Source: Neopararhizobium haloflavum (GTDB taxonomy: Bacteria > Pseudomonadota > Alphaproteobacteria > Rhizobiales > Rhizobiaceae). Taken from it: a DNA stretch of 64,000 bases. The number at the start of each line of letters is the position of its first letter. The stretch's first letter is position 1. Below, piece after piece: positions 36,117 to 45,615 of this stretch. Under the pieces are notes generated by a model, which was given only the letters and a program-made list of their open reading frames with translations, ran no database searches and was not told the origin of the DNA. The DNA is taken from NCBI RefSeq assembly GCF_002750855.1, contig NZ_NWUC01000003.1, positions 62,001 through 126,000 on the forward strand, in the 5' to 3' direction. The translations under genes and the position numbers were made by a program.

Positions 36117-36659
36117 ATGCGTAAGCAACCATCGACACGCCTCACCGCTATCTTGCTTTCAGCATTCGTGTTGCTTGCCTCGCCCTCGCCGGCCGACGCG
36201 CAAAGTGGCGCGCGTGGTGCGAGCGGCCTGCCGCTGCCGCGATTCGTCAGCTTGAAGGCCGAGAAGGTCAACATGCGGATCGGTCCGGGGATCGACTATG
36301 CCATCGCCTGGCGATACATGCGCTCGGGCATTCCGATCGAGATCATCCAGGAGTATGACAACTGGCGGAAAGTCCGCGACGCAGAAGGCGCGGAAGGCTG
36401 GATCAATCAGGCATTGCTGTCCGGCGAGCGCACGGCCATGATCGCGCCCTGGCGGCGGGACCAGGCAGAGGCGGCGATGGTCTCCATGACAAGCCAGAAA
36501 GACGACCGGGGGCGCACTGTCGCCAGGCTTCAACCGGGTGTGGTCGTCCATATCATCGGCTGCGACGGCGAATTCTGCGAGACATCTGTTGACGGCGTCG
36601 AAGGATGGGTCGCGCAGAACGAGTTGTGGGGCGCTTATCCCGGCGAGGCTTTCCGCTGA
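36117..36659 (+). CDS. Exported protein with two SH3-like domains
   Basis: The 180-residue protein has a signal peptide (TAILLSAFVLLASPSPADA). A first SH3-like domain follows (SLKAEKVNMRIGPGIDYAIAWRYMRSG, IEIIQEYDNWRKVRDAEG, EGWINQALLSG), then a second, more divergent one (GVVVHIIGCDGEFCETSVDG, VEGWVAQNELWG). Proteins of this build are common in Rhizobiales next to irr or 2-hydroxyacid dehydrogenase genes and are thought to act at the cell wall. Starts at 36093 or 36117 are possible; 36117 gives a compact signal peptide. No strong ribosome-binding site is seen for either. Confidence 0.8.
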   Translation: MRKQPSTRLTAILLSAFVLLASPSPADAQSGARGASGLPLPRFVSLKAEKVNMRIGPGIDYAIAWRYMRSGIPIEIIQEYDNWRKVRDAEGAEGWINQALLSGERTAMIAPWRRDQAEAAMVSMTSQKDDRGRTVARLQPGVVVHIIGCDGEFCETSVDGVEGWVAQNELWGAYPGEAFR

Positions 36660-36702
36660 AGCGGAACTCACGCCAGGGCGGCCGGACAACGATCTGAAAA
36701 CG

Positions 36703-37143
36703 TCAGGATTTGCGACGCAGCCGGATGATGACGTCGACGTGGGCGATCTCCATCCCTTCCGGCGGCGCCGGCAGGTTACCCACCTCGACATCGCCGGTTT
36801 CGATGTCGCGCACCTCGTTCAATCCCTCGATGAAGAAATGGTGATGGTCCGAGGTGTTGGTGTCAAAATAGGTCTTTGCGGTTTCCACCGCCAAGACGCG
36901 CAGCATGCCAGCTTCCGTGAACTGGTGCAGCGTATTGTAGACCGTCGCCAGCGAGACCTGGACGCCGACCTTCACGGCCTCTTCATGCAGCTCTTCAGCC
37001 GTCAGATGCCGATCGCCCTTGGCAAACAGCAACCCGCCCAGGGCGACACGCTGGCGCGTCGGGCGAAGGCCCGCGGCACGCAGTCGCTCGTCGATCGTGC
37101 GCGTCGGGCAAAGGGCAGCATGGGTGTCGAGGTTATTGGTCAT
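36703..37143 (-). CDS. irr: Iron response regulator Irr (Fur family)
   Basis: The 146-residue Fur-family protein has the winged helix GLRPTRQRVALGGLLFAKGDRH and VSLATVYNTLHQFTEAGML, and the SDHHHFFIEGL histidine cluster that in Irr proteins binds haem. Rhizobial Irr acts under low iron to repress haem and iron-protein genes and activate uptake; haem triggers loss of activity. Its position close to fabA-fabB-fabI is typical of Rhizobiales and supports Irr over general Fur. It is convergent with the SH3 protein gene. Confidence 0.92.
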   Translation of the reverse strand: MTNNLDTHAALCPTRTIDERLRAAGLRPTRQRVALGGLLFAKGDRHLTAEELHEEAVKVGVQVSLATVYNTLHQFTEAGMLRVLAVETAKTYFDTNTSDHHHFFIEGLNEVRDIETGDVEVGNLPAPPEGMEIAHVDVIIRLRRKS

Positions 37144-37174
37144 CAGGTCACGTATTGGTCCAGAACTTGCTTCG

Positions 37175-37202
37175 ATATAACTTTTCCGCTGAACGCATGC
37201 AA
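37175..37202 (-). promoter_or_regulatory. Probable irr promoter
   Basis: On the minus strand TTGCAT (37197-37202) and TTATAT (37175-37180) are spaced by 16 bases, about 32 bases upstream of the irr ATG. No clear iron-box sequence was recognised beside it. Confidence 0.45.
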
Positions 37203-37351
37203 GAGAGCGGCGCGGCGAGACCAGTGACGGTCTCATCAGCGACCTTAGCGGAGATCAGCAATACAACCCGTTGGGGTCGGATCGATTCAGGCTTCCCTTT
37301 TTCAGCAAGGTGTCAATTATAGAGTAACTTGCGCACGGGTCTGGGGGGAAC

Positions 37352-39199
37352 ATGCCATTTCGTGAAACCGGGATTTTCGCGTCGATCGAGTCTTATGCCT
37401 TATCGGCTGACGGCCTCGCGCGAATGGACAATTTCAGGGTTTTCGATCTCGACGATGATGGCGACGATGATCTTGTCGCCTTGGGCGGAACGTTTCCCGG
37501 CCGCGAGGACGCGGCTGCGCGCCCGGGCTTCATCGTCTGGAACGACACAGACGGCTACCGCGTCGAGCAATTGGCCGGATTTGCGGCCTTCGCGACGCGG
37601 GATTTCGAGTTTGCCGACTTCAATGGCGATGGCCGGACGGATATCTTTCTGTCGGCTCATGGCTTCGACGACGAGGCAGCGGTCGGCGAACCGAACTTTC
37701 TCTTCCTTCAGGGCGACGGCGGCTTTGCCAACGCGTCGGATCGCCTGCCCCCGATCATCGACTTCGCACATGGCGCAGATCATGGCGACATCGATGGGGA
37801 CGGCGACCTCGATATCCTCGTCAATGCTCAGTACGGCAACAACAAGACAAGCCCTTATTTCCTCATCAATGACGGCCAGGGATACTTTCAGCTGGCGCGC
37901 GACCAAATGCCGGATTTGGCAATCGGCGATGAGACCTATGCCCATCAGCGCTTTCACTGGCTGGGATTGGCCGACGTCAATGGGGATGGGCTGGCAGACA
38001 TGATCTCCGGCAAGGAGCGCGACTTCTTCAACTCGACGGCCAGTCACGTGTTCTACAATGTCGGCGGCCGGTTTTCCGACACCACGCGCTCGGACCTTCC
38101 CCATCACGCCGATTTCGGAGCGAACAGCGTCATCGTCGAGATACTCGACGTGGATCTGGACGGGGATGGAGATCTCGACATTGCCATGCTCAGTCAGCGC
38201 GCCGATCCCTACGGTTCTGGCTGGGGGCTGCAATTGCTGGCGAATGACGGAGCGGGAAACTTCTCCGACGTTTCCAGCAGCTTCGTCGAAGGACCTCTGT
38301 CCAATCCCGATGGTGCCTGGATGGTCTATCTCACCGCCCGCGACCTCAACGATGACGGTCATATCGATCTCGTCGTGGAGGGACTCAGCGGCGGCATGGT
38401 GACGCTCGATACGCCGCTGGCCTGGTTCGGTGACGGAACCGGCCATTTCGTGCCCCTTCGCGCGGGCGACTTCCTTGGTCAGGACGATGGCTGGCTGCTG
38501 GGCTATTCCACCTTCGTGCGCGATGGCGATACGCTGAAATATGTCGGACTCGGCGCCGGGGATGGCCGGCTGGACGTGCACGAACGCGGCGCGATCGACC
38601 TGCCTCAGTTGCCGACGAGCGATCGCGACGATCGCATCCACGCTTCGAGCAGCGGCGCCACGATCGACGGTCGCGGCGGACTCGACTTTTTCATTATATC
38701 CGAGGCGCGATCGGATGTCGGTCTGGAGCGTGACGGATCTGAGATGACGTTGGCGCATCAATCCTCGATCCAGTCGGTCCACAATGTCGAGCGGATCGCG
38801 TTTATCGACGGAACGCTCGCTTTCGACTTCGCCGGCACGGCCGGCCAAGCCTACCGGGTCTACCAGGCCGCCTTCGATCGCGTTCCCGATGCAGCGGGGC
38901 TCGGTTACTGGATCGAGGCGATGGACAACGGCATGGACCTGCTTCGGGTCACCGGCGGCTTTCTGGACTCGGCCGAGTTCGAAGCGCGCTATGGCCGCGA
39001 TCTGTCCAACACCCAATTCGTCGAGAAGCTCTATGAGAATGTTCTGGGGCGGGACGGCGAACCGGCGGGAATCGCCTATTGGACCGGCGAACTGGAAGCA
39101 GGCGCGTCGCGCGCCCATGTCCTGGCCAGCATTGCGCAGAGCAACGAGAACATTACCGGCGTCGCGCCGATGATCGATGATGGCATCTGGTATCTCTGA
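37352..39199 (+). CDS. FG-GAP/VCBS repeat protein with C-terminal DUF4214 module
   Basis: This 615-residue acidic protein has at least six calcium-loop repeats of the FG-GAP/VCBS type spread over residues 30-340 (for example DLDDDGDDDL, DFNGDGRTDI, DIDGDGDLDI, DVNGDGLADM), consistent with a beta-propeller. A short beta region around 430-490 and two DUF4214-type helical modules (about 500-600: VYQAAFDRVPDAAGLGYW and LYENVLGRDGEPAGIAYW) follow. It has no N-terminal signal peptide; the C-terminus ends DDGIWYL, an acidic-hydrophobic end like type I secretion signals. It interrupts the irr-fabA neighbourhood. Surface or matrix protein is the likely role; no enzyme is identified. GGGGGG precedes the ATG. 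Confidence 0.85.
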   Translation: MPFRETGIFASIESYALSADGLARMDNFRVFDLDDDGDDDLVALGGTFPGREDAAARPGFIVWNDTDGYRVEQLAGFAAFATRDFEFADFNGDGRTDIFLSAHGFDDEAAVGEPNFLFLQGDGGFANASDRLPPIIDFAHGADHGDIDGDGDLDILVNAQYGNNKTSPYFLINDGQGYFQLARDQMPDLAIGDETYAHQRFHWLGLADVNGDGLADMISGKERDFFNSTASHVFYNVGGRFSDTTRSDLPHHADFGANSVIVEILDVDLDGDGDLDIAMLSQRADPYGSGWGLQLLANDGAGNFSDVSSSFVEGPLSNPDGAWMVYLTARDLNDDGHIDLVVEGLSGGMVTLDTPLAWFGDGTGHFVPLRAGDFLGQDDGWLLGYSTFVRDGDTLKYVGLGAGDGRLDVHERGAIDLPQLPTSDRDDRIHASSSGATIDGRGGLDFFIISEARSDVGLERDGSEMTLAHQSSIQSVHNVERIAFIDGTLAFDFAGTAGQAYRVYQAAFDRVPDAAGLGYWIEAMDNGMDLLRVTGGFLDSAEFEARYGRDLSNTQFVEKLYENVLGRDGEPAGIAYWTGELEAGASRAHVLASIAQSNENITGVAPMIDDGIWYL

Positions 39200-39307
39200 A
39201 CCTGCCTTCTCGATCGATGCGACGCATGGCGCGCGCTTGAATTCGGCCACGCATCTGGTGCTTGCCTGAAACATCGGTTAAGCGGTGTCGGCGAGAAAGG
39301 GCCGGTT

Positions 39308-39335
39308 TTGTCCGCCTGAACTGCTGTGATAGGTT
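39308..39335 (+). promoter_or_regulatory. Possible promoter of fabA-fabB-fabI
   Basis: TTGTCC at 39308-39313 and TAGGTT at 39330-39335 are 16 bases apart, about 70 bases before fabA. The match is weak, but position and direction fit the start of the fatty-acid operon. Confidence 0.35.
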
Positions 39336-39404
39336 GCGCGACCGCCGGCTGATGACCTAACGGAAGATTTCGAGTGGGCGGGCGTCAGGGAGAAGCGAGT
39401 CTTA

Positions 39405-39920
39405 ATGGACACGAGACAATCCAGTTTCAATTACGAAGAGATTCTGAAATGCGGTCGCGGTGAATTGTTCGGCCCGGGCAATGCCCAACTGCCGTTGCCA
39501 CCGATGCTCATGTTCAACCGCATCACCGAAATCTCCGAGACCGGCGGCGAACACGGCAAAGGCTACGTCCGCGCCGAATTCGACATCACCCCTGACCTTT
39601 GGTTCTTTCCCTGCCATTTCCAAGGCGATCCGGTGATGCCGGGGTGTCTCGGCCTTGATGCCATGTGGCAGCTCACCGGCTTTTTTCTCGGATGGCTCGG
39701 GGAACCCGGTCGCGGCCGGGCGATCTCGACCGGCGAGGTCAAGTTCACCGCGATGGTGACACCGGAAACGAAGCTCGTCGAATACGGCATCGATTTCAAA
39801 CGGGTCATGCGCGGCCGACTGGTCCTAGGCACTGCCGACGGCTGGCTGAAGGCCGATGGCGAGACGATCTACAAGGCCAGCGACCTCCGGGTCGGCCTGT
39901 TCAAGGACAAGACCGACTAG
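39405..39920 (+). CDS. fabA: 3-hydroxydecanoyl-[ACP] dehydratase/isomerase
   Basis: The 171-residue hot-dog-fold enzyme is of exact FabA length. The catalytic histidine lies in [14 protein letters not shown] and the aspartate in [18 protein letters not shown]. It dehydrates 3-hydroxydecanoyl-ACP and isomerises trans-2- to cis-3-decenoyl-ACP, which commits carbon to unsaturated fatty acids. fabB follows 76 bases later, the usual pair. GGGAGAAG precedes the ATG. Confidence 0.96.
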   Translation: MDTRQSSFNYEEILKCGRGELFGPGNAQLPLPPMLMFNRITEISETGGEHGKGYVRAEFDITPDLWFFPCHFQGDPVMPGCLGLDAMWQLTGFFLGWLGEPGRGRAISTGEVKFTAMVTPETKLVEYGIDFKRVMRGRLVLGTADGWLKADGETIYKASDLRVGLFKDKTD

Positions 39921-39996
39921 TGTCGCAAATCTGCGCGCAAATGCCCATGTCCGCAGCCGGACACCATCAAGCGAAAGAACGAAGAGGATGACCCGG

Positions 39997-41217
39997 ATGA
40001 GACGAGTGGTTGTCACTGGAATGGGGATCGTATCCTCCATCGGTAATGATACCAAGGAAGTGACGGCGTCGCTGCGCGATGCCCGTTCGGGCATTTCACG
40101 CTCGGAAGACTTTGCCGAACACGGATTCCGTTGCCAGGTTTGGGGCGCGCCCGACATCGACACCTCCGAGCTCGTCGACCGTCGCGCCATGCGTTTCCTC
40201 TCGCAGGGCGGCGCCTGGAACCACGTCGCCATGAAGCAGGCGATCGCCGATTCCGGGCTCGAAGAATCCGACATCACCAACGAGATGACGGGGATCGTCA
40301 TGGGCTCGGGGGGACCTTCCACCCGGACTATCGTCGAGGCCGCGGACACCACGCGCGAGAAGGGCAGCCCGAAGCGCATCGGACCGTTCGCGGTTCCGAA
40401 GGCGATGTCGTCCACCGCGTCGGCGACCCTGGCGACATGGTTCAAAATTCACGGCGTCAACTACTCGATCTCTTCGGCCTGTTCGACCTCCGCGCACTGC
40501 ATCGGCAATGCGGCGGAACTGATCCAGTGGGGCAAGCAGGACATCATGTTCGCCGGCGGTCATGAGGACCTGCATTGGTCGATGTCCAACCTGTTCGATG
40601 CCATGGGCGCCATGTCATCCGATTTCAATGAGATGCCCGAACGCGCATCGCGGGCTTATGATGCCAAGCGCGACGGGTTCGTCATCGCCGGCGGCGCCGG
40701 AGTACTGGTCCTTGAAGAGCTGGAGCATGCCAAGGCGCGCGGCGCGACAATCTATGGCGAACTCGTCGGCTATGGCGCGACCTCGGATGGCCATGACATG
40801 GTGGCGCCGTCGGGCGAAGGCGCTGTGCGCTGCATGCGCCAGGCGTTGAAGACCGTCGACGGCGATGTCGATTACATCAACACGCATGGCACCTCGACGC
40901 CGGTAGGCGATTCCAAGGAGATCGGTGCGATCCGAGAGGTGTTCGGTGAGAAAATGCCGCATATCGCCTCGACCAAGTCTCTGACGGGCCATTCGCTGGG
41001 CGCCGCCGGCGTTCAGGAAGCGATCTATTCCATCCTGATGATGAATGCCGGATTCATCGGAGAGAGCGCGCATATCGAGGAACTCGATCCGGAATTCGAA
41101 GGCGCGCCGATCGTCCGCAAGCGCATCGACGATGCTACGATCGACCGTGTTCTGTCGAACTCCTTCGGGTTCGGCGGAACGAACGCAACGCTGGTCTTCC
41201 AGCGCTATCAGGGCTGA
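39997..41217 (+). CDS. fabB: 3-oxoacyl-[ACP] synthase I
   Basis: The 406-residue condensing enzyme carries the Cys-His-His triad: nucleophile in [14 protein letters not shown], histidines in [11 protein letters not shown] and [15 protein letters not shown]. It elongates the cis-3-decenoyl-ACP made by FabA. The ATG at 39997 ([13 protein letters not shown]) is preferred over 39988 because GAAGAGG is then properly spaced and the canonical N-terminus results. It lies between fabA and fabI in one operon. Confidence 0.96.
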   Translation: MRRVVVTGMGIVSSIGNDTKEVTASLRDARSGISRSEDFAEHGFRCQVWGAPDIDTSELVDRRAMRFLSQGGAWNHVAMKQAIADSGLEESDITNEMTGIVMGSGGPSTRTIVEAADTTREKGSPKRIGPFAVPKAMSSTASATLATWFKIHGVNYSISSACSTSAHCIGNAAELIQWGKQDIMFAGGHEDLHWSMSNLFDAMGAMSSDFNEMPERASRAYDAKRDGFVIAGGAGVLVLEELEHAKARGATIYGELVGYGATSDGHDMVAPSGEGAVRCMRQALKTVDGDVDYINTHGTSTPVGDSKEIGAIREVFGEKMPHIASTKSLTGHSLGAAGVQEAIYSILMMNAGFIGESAHIEELDPEFEGAPIVRKRIDDATIDRVLSNSFGFGGTNATLVFQRYQG

Positions 41218-41234
41218 GACCGGGGCAAGATACG

Positions 41235-42068
41235 ATGACGGAACTGATGCAGGGAAAACGCGGCCTCATCATGGGGGTCGCCAACAACCACTCCATTGCC
41301 TGGGGCATTGCGAAGGCGTTGCGCGCGCAAGGAGCGGAGCTGGCCTTCACTTACCAGGGCGACGCATTCGGCAAGCGCGTGCGCCCGCTCGCCACGGAAC
41401 TGGGGTCGGATATCCTGCTGCCCTGCGATGTCGAGGACATCGAAACGGTGGATGCCGTTTTCGATACACTGAAGGAGAAGTGGGGCAAGCTCGACTTTAT
41501 CGTTCATGCCATCGGGTTCTCCAATCGCGGCGAACTGAAAGGGCTTTACGCCGACACCTCGCGCGAGAATTTCTCGCGGACCATGGTGATCTCATGCTTC
41601 TCCTTCACCGAGATCGCCAAGAGAGCGGCCGAGATGATGACCGACGGGGGTTCGATGCTGACATTGACCTACGCCGGCTCGACGCGCGTGATGCCCAACT
41701 ACAACGTCATGGGTGTCGCAAAGGCGGCTCTGGAAGCCAGTGTGCGCTATCTGGCGGCCGACTATGGCCCGAAGAAGATCCGCGTCAACGCCATATCTGC
41801 GGGCCCTGTGAGGACGCTTGCCGGCGCCGGCATAGCCGATGCGCGCGTGATGTTCAGCTACCAGGCCCGCAATTCGCCCATGCGGCGCACCGTCACGATC
41901 GACGACGTCGGCGGCTCGGCTCTCTATCTCCTGTCCGACCTGTCGCGCGGCGTGACCGGCGAAGTGCATTTCGTCGATTCGGGTTATCACATCACCTCGA
42001 TGCCGGTGCTCGAGGAGCTGAAGCGTCAGGATCCCGAAGAGGGCGAGGAGGCCGTGGCCGCCAAATAG
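41235..42068 (+). CDS. fabI: Enoyl-[ACP] reductase (NADH) FabI
   Basis: The 277-residue SDR-type enoyl-ACP reductase has the cofactor start GLIMGVANNHSIAWGIAKAL and the FabI active-site spacing Y-x6-K in NYNVMGVAKAALEASVRYLA. It performs the last step of each elongation cycle. It is the third gene of the operon, 17 bases after fabB. Rhizobiales commonly carry more than one FabI; this is the copy in the fabAB operon. Confidence 0.94.
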   Translation: MTELMQGKRGLIMGVANNHSIAWGIAKALRAQGAELAFTYQGDAFGKRVRPLATELGSDILLPCDVEDIETVDAVFDTLKEKWGKLDFIVHAIGFSNRGELKGLYADTSRENFSRTMVISCFSFTEIAKRAAEMMTDGGSMLTLTYAGSTRVMPNYNVMGVAKAALEASVRYLAADYGPKKIRVNAISAGPVRTLAGAGIADARVMFSYQARNSPMRRTVTIDDVGGSALYLLSDLSRGVTGEVHFVDSGYHITSMPVLEELKRQDPEEGEEAVAAK

Positions 42069-42089
42069 CGGCCGGGCCTGCCCTGCCGG

Positions 42090-42581
42090 TCAATCGTCGT
42101 CGCGGTCACGTCCCGGACCACGCCGTTCATTGCGGCTCTTGCGCTCCATCGCGTCGATGAGCGGCTGGGCTCCACGCACACAGGTCTCAATATCCGCGCT
42201 GCCGCATTTGACGTGCAGTTCGTCGTGTCGACCGGCCTTGAGATGGAACTCGGCGCCGCCCACCATCATGCGGTGGTGACCGCGCATATGATGGTAACCG
42301 CGCTCCTTCGGCCCATTTGCATGGTGGCGCGCCGGCCCTTCCCTTCGTTCTTCCCGCTCCATGCCAGGGCCTCCCGGACCCCTCCGGTCGTCTTGGCGCG
42401 CGCCGTCGGGTGCCGGTGGCGCAGGCATTTCGGCGGGAGCTTCCGGTGGTGCATCGACACCCGGAACGTCCATGGCCGGCGGCCGAGACGTGTCTGGCTC
42501 TGGCGATGGCGCGGTCTGGGCGAAAGCTGGAAAAGCCAAAAGCAGAGCGGCAGATGCAAGGAGCAGTGAGCGGCAGCGCAT
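42090..42581 (-). CDS. Exported histidine-rich hypothetical protein
   Basis: The 163-residue protein has a clear signal peptide (LLLASAALLLAFPAFAQ), a proline/acidic segment (residues 22-60), an Arg/Gly-rich stretch, and a His/Met-rich region (HHANGPKERGYHHMRGHHRM) followed by FHLKAGRHDELHVKCGS and a second cysteine (ETCVRG). The tail is highly charged. No family is recognised. Clustered histidines and methionines in an exported protein suggest metal binding, but this is untested. GGAGGAAC precedes the ATG. It lies 132 bases downstream of pnp, after the pnp terminator, and its stop is 22 bases from convergent fabI. Confidence 0.7.
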   Translation of the reverse strand: MRCRSLLLASAALLLAFPAFAQTAPSPEPDTSRPPAMDVPGVDAPPEAPAEMPAPPAPDGARQDDRRGPGGPGMEREERREGPARHHANGPKERGYHHMRGHHRMMVGGAEFHLKAGRHDELHVKCGSADIETCVRGAQPLIDAMERKSRNERRGPGRDRDDD

Positions 42582-42660
42582 GGTCTTGTTCCTCCATTGA
42601 CCTGCCGCAACAACATTAATCACCACGGACTGGTTCCGTCGTGAAGGGCTCTGCACGAAG

Positions 42661-42690
42661 AAAGCCCCGTGGCGGGGCCACGGGGCTTTC
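42661..42690 (-). terminator. Rho-independent terminator after pnp
   Basis: On the minus strand a long stem, AAAGCCCCGTGG pairing with CCACGGGGCTTT, lies 24 bases past the pnp stop and is followed by CTTCG with a modest T content. It is very strong in stem and well placed to end the rpsO-pnp transcript and to isolate the exported protein gene at 42090. Confidence 0.65.
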
Positions 42691-42713
42691 CAAAAATGCT
42701 CCGTCAGGAAAGA

Positions 42714-44837
42714 TCAGGCGTCCGCCTTTTCCTTCTCCTGACCGGTTTCCTGGTCGACGACCTTCATCGAAAGACGAACCTTGCCACGCTCGTCGAAGCC
42801 CATGAGCTTGACGTAGACCTTCTGGCCTTCCTTGACCACATCGCCCGTCTTGCCGACGCGCTCTTCCGCGAGCTGCGAGATGTGCACCAGGCCGTCACGC
42901 GGTCCGAAGAAGTTCACGAAGGCACCGAAATCGGCAATCTTGACGACCGTTCCCTCGTAGATGTGACCGACCTCTGGTTCATCCACGATCGAATGGATCC
43001 AACGCTTCGCCGCTTCGATTTCCTTGGCCGATGCCGAGGCGATCTTGATCGTACCGTCGTCCTCGATGTTGATCTTGGCGCCGGTCTTCTCGACGATCTC
43101 GCGAATGACCTTGCCGCCCGAGCCGATGACGTCACGGATCTTGTCGACCGCGATCTGCATCACCTCGATGCGCGGGGCATATTCGCCGAGCTCGTCACGG
43201 CTCGACGTGATCGCATTGGCCATCTCGCCGAGGATGTGGCGACGGCCATCGCGAGCCTGGCCGAGAGCGATCTGCATGATCTCCTCGGTGATGCCCTCGA
43301 TCTTGATATCCATCTGCAGGGACGTGACGCCATCTTCGGTGCCGGCGACCTTGAAGTCCATGTCGCCGAGGTGATCTTCGTCACCGAGGATGTCGGAGAG
43401 CACGGCAAAGCGCTCGTCTTCCTTGATCAGGCCCATCGCGATGCCAGCGACCGGCTTGGCGATCGGAACGCCCGCATCCATCAGCGCAAGCGATGTGCCG
43501 CAGACCGTCGCCATCGACGAGGATCCGTTCGATTCGGTGATCTCTGACACTACGCGCAGCGTGTAGGGGAACTGCTCGGGAGCCGGCAGCATGGGGCGGA
43601 TGGCGCGCCATGCCAGCTTTCCGTGACCGATCTCACGACGACCCGGCGAACCGATGCGGCCCGTCTCGCCGACAGAGAAGGGCGGGAAGTTGTAGTGCAG
43701 CAGGAACCGCTCTTTGTACATGCCGGTCAGCGCGTCGACATACTGCTCGTCTTCGCCCGTGCCGAGCGTGGCAACGACGATCGCCTGGGTTTCGCCGCGG
43801 GTGAAGACGGCCGAGCCGTGGGTACGCGGGAGAACCGAAACTTCCGAATTGATCGGGCGGACGGTTTCCAGGTCACGCCCATCGATACGGCTCTTGGTAT
43901 CGAGGATGTTCCAACGAACGATCTTCGCCTGCAGCGACTTGAAGACCGAACCGATCTGCTCTGGCGTGAAACGGGGCTCTTCGCCTTCAGCCGGCGCGAA
44001 GTGCGCCTTGACCTTTGCCTTCACATCATCGACCGCGGCGTAGCGCGTCGTCTTGTCCGTGTTCTTGTATGCTTCACGCAGATCGTTTTCTGCGAAGGAG
44101 AGCATTTCGCCTTCCAGTGCCGAGAGGTCTTCCGCAGCGAATTCACGTGGTTCCTTGGCTGCGACCTCTGCGAGCTTGATGATGGCATCGATGACCGGCT
44201 GGAAGTTCTTGTGGCCGAACATGACTGCGCCGAGCATCGTCTTTTCGTCGAGTTCCTTGGCTTCCGATTCCACCATGAGAACGGCGTCCTGCGTGCCGGC
44301 GACCACGAGGTCCAGGCTCGACTCGGGCATTTCGTCGACATGCGGGTTCAGAACGTATTCGCCGTTGATGTAGCCGACGCGCGCGCCACCGATCGGGCCC
44401 ATGAAGGGAACGCCGGAAAGCGTCAATGCCGCCGAGGTGGCGACCATCGCCAGCACGTCCGGATCATTCTCCATGTCATGCTGCATGACAGTGATGATGA
44501 CCTGGGTGTCGTTCTTGTAGCCATCCGGGAAAAGCGGCCGGATCGGACGGTCGATGAGGCGCGAGGTGAGCGTTTCCTTTTCGCTCGGACGCCCTTCACG
44601 CTTGAAGTAGCCACCGGGAACGCGGCCGGCCGCATAGGTCTTTTCCTGGTAGTTCACGGTCAGCGGGAAGAAGTCCTGGCCAGGCTTGGGCTCCTTGGCG
44701 GAGACGACGGTGGCGAGCACGACCGTCTCGCCATAGGTCGCCAGTACCGCGCCGTCGGCCTGACGTGCGACTTTGCCTGTTTCGAGGATGAGAGGGCGAC
44801 CGCCCCACTCGATTTCCACTTTGTGATGATCGAACAT
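42714..44837 (-). CDS. pnp: Polyribonucleotide nucleotidyltransferase (PNPase)
   Basis: The 707-residue 3'-5' phosphorolytic exoribonuclease has two RNase PH-like core domains (first with [18 protein letters not shown], second with [15 protein letters not shown] and the active-site [23 protein letters not shown] region), then a KH domain ([17 protein letters not shown]) and a C-terminal S1 domain ([28 protein letters not shown]). It degrades RNA and is a degradosome component. The ATG at 44837 has AAGGA upstream; the open frame extends further but is not conserved. It follows rpsO as in most proteobacteria. Confidence 0.97.
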   Translation of the reverse strand: MFDHHKVEIEWGGRPLILETGKVARQADGAVLATYGETVVLATVVSAKEPKPGQDFFPLTVNYQEKTYAAGRVPGGYFKREGRPSEKETLTSRLIDRPIRPLFPDGYKNDTQVIITVMQHDMENDPDVLAMVATSAALTLSGVPFMGPIGGARVGYINGEYVLNPHVDEMPESSLDLVVAGTQDAVLMVESEAKELDEKTMLGAVMFGHKNFQPVIDAIIKLAEVAAKEPREFAAEDLSALEGEMLSFAENDLREAYKNTDKTTRYAAVDDVKAKVKAHFAPAEGEEPRFTPEQIGSVFKSLQAKIVRWNILDTKSRIDGRDLETVRPINSEVSVLPRTHGSAVFTRGETQAIVVATLGTGEDEQYVDALTGMYKERFLLHYNFPPFSVGETGRIGSPGRREIGHGKLAWRAIRPMLPAPEQFPYTLRVVSEITESNGSSSMATVCGTSLALMDAGVPIAKPVAGIAMGLIKEDERFAVLSDILGDEDHLGDMDFKVAGTEDGVTSLQMDIKIEGITEEIMQIALGQARDGRRHILGEMANAITSSRDELGEYAPRIEVMQIAVDKIRDVIGSGGKVIREIVEKTGAKINIEDDGTIKIASASAKEIEAAKRWIHSIVDEPEVGHIYEGTVVKIADFGAFVNFFGPRDGLVHISQLAEERVGKTGDVVKEGQKVYVKLMGFDERGKVRLSMKVVDQETGQEKEKADA

Positions 44838-45157
44838 GGATTGTCCTTGGGTTCTTTCGGGGATCGGGCGCGGCCGTTGTGCGGGCGCAGCACCGTTCCC
44901 TGCTGCGGTTTTCGACGCGCCACGGGCAAGACAACGGGAGGCTTGTTTGTCTGACAATGCGCGGGCGTTGCTGCCGTGCTCCGCGCTCTGACAAGCGTCC
45001 TGCAATCCTGCCCCATGACAGGTCGCGTTTTTGAGCCTTTGGGCTCTTGGGCGCCCCATTGCATCGCAAGGGAGCGTTTGGATGACGACGCCTGCAAGGC
45101 CTCGCCGAAACGAAGTCCGGCGGGCCACATCGCTGTCGGCCCGCCGGCATGAATGGC
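44838..45157. other. 320-base rpsO-pnp intergenic/leader region
   Basis: No gene is seen. On the rpsO side there is a strong stem-loop (listed separately). TCTGACAA occurs twice, in TTTGTCTGACAATG and in GCTCTGACAAGC, about 35 bases apart; whether this is a site or chance is not known. In other bacteria this leader is where PNPase and RNase III autoregulate pnp, but a matching structure cannot be shown by eye. Confidence 0.4.
45117..45147 (-). terminator. Stem-loop just after rpsO
   Basis: A perfect 10-base stem CCGGCGGGCC/GGCCCGCCGG with an 11-base loop begins 11 bases past the rpsO stop (minus strand). The following ACTTCGTTTCG has no clean T-run, so it may be a partial terminator or a processing hairpin between rpsO and pnp. 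Confidence 0.5.
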
Positions 45158-45427
45158 CTAGCGGCGAATGCCGAGGCTGGAGATCAGCGTCTTGTACCGG
45201 CCTTCGTCCTGCTTCTTCAGGTAGTCCAGAAGGGAACGACGGCTCGAAACGAGCTTGAGAAGACCACGGCGGGAGTGATTGTCCTTCTTGTGGTCCTTGA
45301 AGTGCTCGGTGAGGTTGATGATGCGCTCGGTAAGGATCGCAACCTGCACTTCGGCCGAGCCAGTGTCGCCCTCTTTCGTGGCGTACTGCTTCATGAGTTC
45401 TGCCTTGCGTTCAGCAGTGATCGACAT
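45158..45427 (-). CDS. rpsO: 30S ribosomal protein S15
   Basis: The 89-residue S15 has exact family length and contains [38 protein letters not shown] and the ending [17 protein letters not shown]. It binds 16S rRNA early in small-subunit assembly, and in many bacteria it represses its own mRNA. It has its own promoter and a structured leader here. GAAAGGATG lies before the ATG. It is normally preceded by truB; here a histidine kinase gene is inserted. Confidence 0.97.
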   Translation of the reverse strand: MSITAERKAELMKQYATKEGDTGSAEVQVAILTERIINLTEHFKDHKKDNHSRRGLLKLVSSRRSLLDYLKKQDEGRYKTLISSLGIRR

Positions 45428-45510
45428 CGGGCATCCTTTCTTGTCTTGAGGATTTGTCGGGTCGCCTGCGGCCGGGATGTCGTCCAGCGGAGGCCATGCT
45501 TTCAAGGGCG

Positions 45511-45568
45511 CGCGGTCTGTGACCGCGAGCGCTGGCGTGGCTATAGGGGAAAATCGCGAGAATTGAAA
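45511..45568 (-). promoter_or_regulatory. rpsO promoter and leader hairpin
   Basis: On the minus strand TTTCAA (45563-45568) and TATAGC (45540-45545) are 17 bases apart, giving an rpsO leader of roughly 105 nucleotides. Early in the leader is a perfect hairpin CGCGGTC-ACA-GACCGCG (45511-45527). S15 is known to autoregulate through leader structures that differ between bacterial groups, so this hairpin is a candidate S15 target. Confidence 0.45.
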
Positions 45569-45615
45569 GGGGAAAGACGGTGCAGCGCCATTCGGCCGCC
45601 TGACCGGGGCAGTGT

